In this document: positions 14,904-15,934 of the stretch, piece by piece
Position numbering within the stretch: the first letter of the stretch is position 1
Layout of the letters: the number at the start of each line of letters is the position of its first letter
Assembly (NCBI GenBank): GCA_027055635.1
Contig: JALUMZ010000031.1
Location: 1-15,934, forward strand
DNA: 15,934 nucleotides
Direction of reading: 5' to 3'
Origin: Campylobacteraceae bacterium
GTDB taxonomy: Bacteria; Campylobacterota; Campylobacteria; Campylobacterales; Sulfurospirillaceae
Position numbers and translations under genes: made by a program
The notes under the pieces: generated by a model
What the model was told of the DNA's origin: nothing
Databases searched by the model: none
Seen by the model: only the letters and a program-made list of their open reading frames with translations

Positions 14904-14934
14904 AAATTATGCCTCTAGCTAAGAGGCATAATTT
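14904..14934. terminator. Strong bidirectional hairpin terminator after accC
   Basis: A perfect 13 bp inverted repeat, left arm AAATTATGCCTCT (14904-14916) and right arm 14922-14934, encloses the loop AGCTA. The GC-containing part is near the loop and the A/T ends supply a short U tail in both directions. It starts seven bases after the accC TAA. Two bases of the TAA of the opposite-strand DUF2892 gene (14933-14935) lie in the right arm. Confidence 0.75.
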
Positions 14935-15115
14935 ATATCGAGCATTTTTTGCTGATGATACAAAGAGGGCAAAAGTTTGCCAATCCAGCGATAAGAGGGA
15001 TGACTCCTAGATAAAACCAAGGGTTGCTCAAATAAAACCCAACTCCAATCAAAACTACACCTAAAAAAATCCTAAAAACTCTACAAAATCTTCTTATCTT
15101 ATCATATATATTCAT
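14933..15115 (-). CDS. Small DUF2892 (YgaP-like) inner membrane protein
   Basis: The 60-residue protein has a basic N-terminus (NIYDKIRRFCRVFR) and two hydrophobic segments, about residues 15-30 and 33-47, joined by a short SNPW turn. The end ANFCPLCIISKKC (46-58) has three cysteines. This is the DUF2892/YgaP transmembrane pattern, in which GxxxFCPLY-like sequences follow the second helix. The function of stand-alone members is not established. The CPLC motif could be redox-active or bind metal, as speculation. The ribosome binding site TTAGGAG overlaps the stop codon of the upstream chaperone gene, only eight bases away, so the two are probably co-transcribed and coupled. Confidence 0.75.
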   Translation of the reverse strand: MNIYDKIRRFCRVFRIFLGVVLIGVGFYLSNPWFYLGVIPLIAGLANFCPLCIISKKCSI

Positions 15116-15123
15116 ATCATCTC

Positions 15124-15934
15124 CTAACTTCTTGGTCTTCTTAATACTTTTATATCTGCTACTGATTTTATCTTTTCAAAATAATCATCTATCGCAGCTT
15201 TCTCTTTTTTGGATGAGAGAAGTGAGTATATGTAGTTTTGTACCTCTTTAAAAGGGATTGTTTGCACACCGCTTTTTTGTTTTAGGTAAAACATCGTAAA
15301 TTTATTGCCCATATTAAATATAGGTGTAAATTCACCAGATTTGGTTTGGTTTAACAAGCCTTCCAATTTTTTATCCATCTTGTTTGCATAAAACTGCATC
15401 GGCTTTACTTTGATATCTGGCATAGAGAGCATTGGGTTTTGTTTGATCTTTTCTAGCGATTGTTTTGAGGGACTATCATATACTACAACGCTAAAGTTGT
15501 TAGCTTTTATAAACCTGTTTTTGTTTTTTTCATAGTAACTCTTCAGAGTATTTTTGTCAACTCTTATGTTTTTTGAAGAGAATATTTTTCTATATAACTT
15601 CTCTTGTTCTATCTTTTTTTTCACATCTTTTCTATAGTCATTTTCATCTATATTTTTATCCTTTAGCATTTGCAAAAATTGAAACACAGAGATGCCATTT
15701 TTGATTGCAAGTTTTTTGATATAATCTTCTACCTCAAAATCACTAGCATTTATATGAAGTTTTTTGATTTGGGCATCTTCTAATTTTTGTCTTATCAATA
15801 TATTTAGAGACTCTTTGGTGGAGATATGAAATTTATCTGAATACTTGTATATCTCATAGAGAGTTATAGGTTGATCGTTGATTATAACAGATATAGCATT
15901 GACTAAGCCTGCATAAGAAAAAGTAGCCATAAAC
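15124..15934 (-). CDS. SurA-like periplasmic chaperone/peptidyl-prolyl isomerase (5' end outside window)
   Basis: The frame stays open to the window edge. Although an ATG exists at 15930, the preceding codon is TTT and the visible start FMATFSYAGLVNA looks like the second half of a signal peptide, cleaved after VNA. The true start therefore probably lies just outside. The mature part is a SurA N-terminal chaperone domain (about residues 14-145 counted from the ATG at 15930; SVIINDQPITLYEIYKYSDK, then lysine-rich helices). A degenerate parvulin-like domain follows (about 146-235; GEFTPIFNMGNKFTMFYLKQ) and a C-terminal helix. It should assist outer-membrane protein folding in the periplasm. C. 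jejuni Cj1289, also beside accC, has this architecture, supporting orthology. Isomerase activity is uncertain because the parvulin part is weakly conserved. Confidence 0.75.
   Translation of the reverse strand, partial: FMATFSYAGLVNAISVIINDQPITLYEIYKYSDKFHISTKESLNILIRQKLEDAQIKKLHINASDFEVEDYIKKLAIKNGISVFQFLQMLKDKNIDENDYRKDVKKKIEQEKLYRKIFSSKNIRVDKNTLKSYYEKNKNRFIKANNFSVVVYDSPSKQSLEKIKQNPMLSMPDIKVKPMQFYANKMDKKLEGLLNQTKSGEFTPIFNMGNKFTMFYLKQKSGVQTIPFKEVQNYIYSLLSSKKEKAAIDDYFEKIKSVADIKVLRRPRS

Noticed and set aside
1..15934. tRNA or rRNA genes, CRISPR arrays, insertion sequences, integrases, attachment repeats
   Set aside because: I looked for cloverleaf-like segments, regularly spaced repeats and transposase or integrase motifs and saw none; essentially all sequence is accounted for by the genes listed.

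Overview
The window looks like a chromosomal segment from a Campylobacterota (epsilonproteobacterial) genome, perhaps a Sulfurimonas- or Sulfurovum-like free-living relative of Campylobacter. The DNA is clearly AT-rich, genes are packed with 4-14 bp overlaps, and promoters show the extended -10 form TGnTAnnAT typical of this group. The right-hand gene order (SurA-like chaperone, accC, accB, dcd, then a sugar-nucleotide locus) matches the edge of the C. jejuni flagellin glycosylation locus (Cj1289-accC-accB-dcd-pseB), recalled from knowledge of that genome.

Layout. Positions 1-441 (+) hold the 3' end of a gene that resembles the C-terminal helical region of Maf/DUF115 motility-associated glycosyltransferases. 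Positions 431-11802 (-) form one tight 13-gene operon. In transcription order it encodes LegB dehydratase, LegC aminotransferase, a NeuD-family acyltransferase, a family 2 glycosyltransferase, a formyltransferase-like protein, a PIG-L deacetylase, LegI nonulosonate synthase, an AHBA-synthase-type DegT aminotransferase, an unrecognised GT-B-like protein, a Gfo/Idh oxidoreductase, a CMP-nonulosonate cytidylyltransferase, a RimL-type GNAT and a PtmE-like CBS/nucleotidyltransferase. Divergent from it is a small methyltransferase gene (+), followed by dcd (-), accB-accC (+), then a DUF2892 membrane protein and a SurA-like chaperone (both -, the latter cut by the window edge). No gene-free stretch exceeds about 85 bases.

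How the genes work together. PtmE should activate a hexosamine-1-phosphate with GTP. LegB, LegC and an acetyltransferase then build a 2,4-diacetamido-trideoxyhexose nucleotide, LegI condenses the freed sugar with phosphoenolpyruvate, and the cytidylyltransferase makes CMP-legionaminic acid or a relative. The extra genes (deacetylase, formyltransferase-like protein, second aminotransferase, Gfo/Idh oxidoreductase, second acetyltransferase) suggest an unusual N-acyl or amino derivative. The operon has both ends inside the window and encodes no recognisable LegG (hydrolysing 2-epimerase). Eleven of its twelve gene junctions overlap. The only gap, just before legI, holds an A9G9 tract sitting where the ribosome binding site should be, a candidate length-variable translational control of the committed step.

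The right side is housekeeping: dCTP deaminase and the biotin carrier and biotin carboxylase subunits of acetyl-CoA carboxylase, with dcd and accB driven from interlocked divergent promoters.
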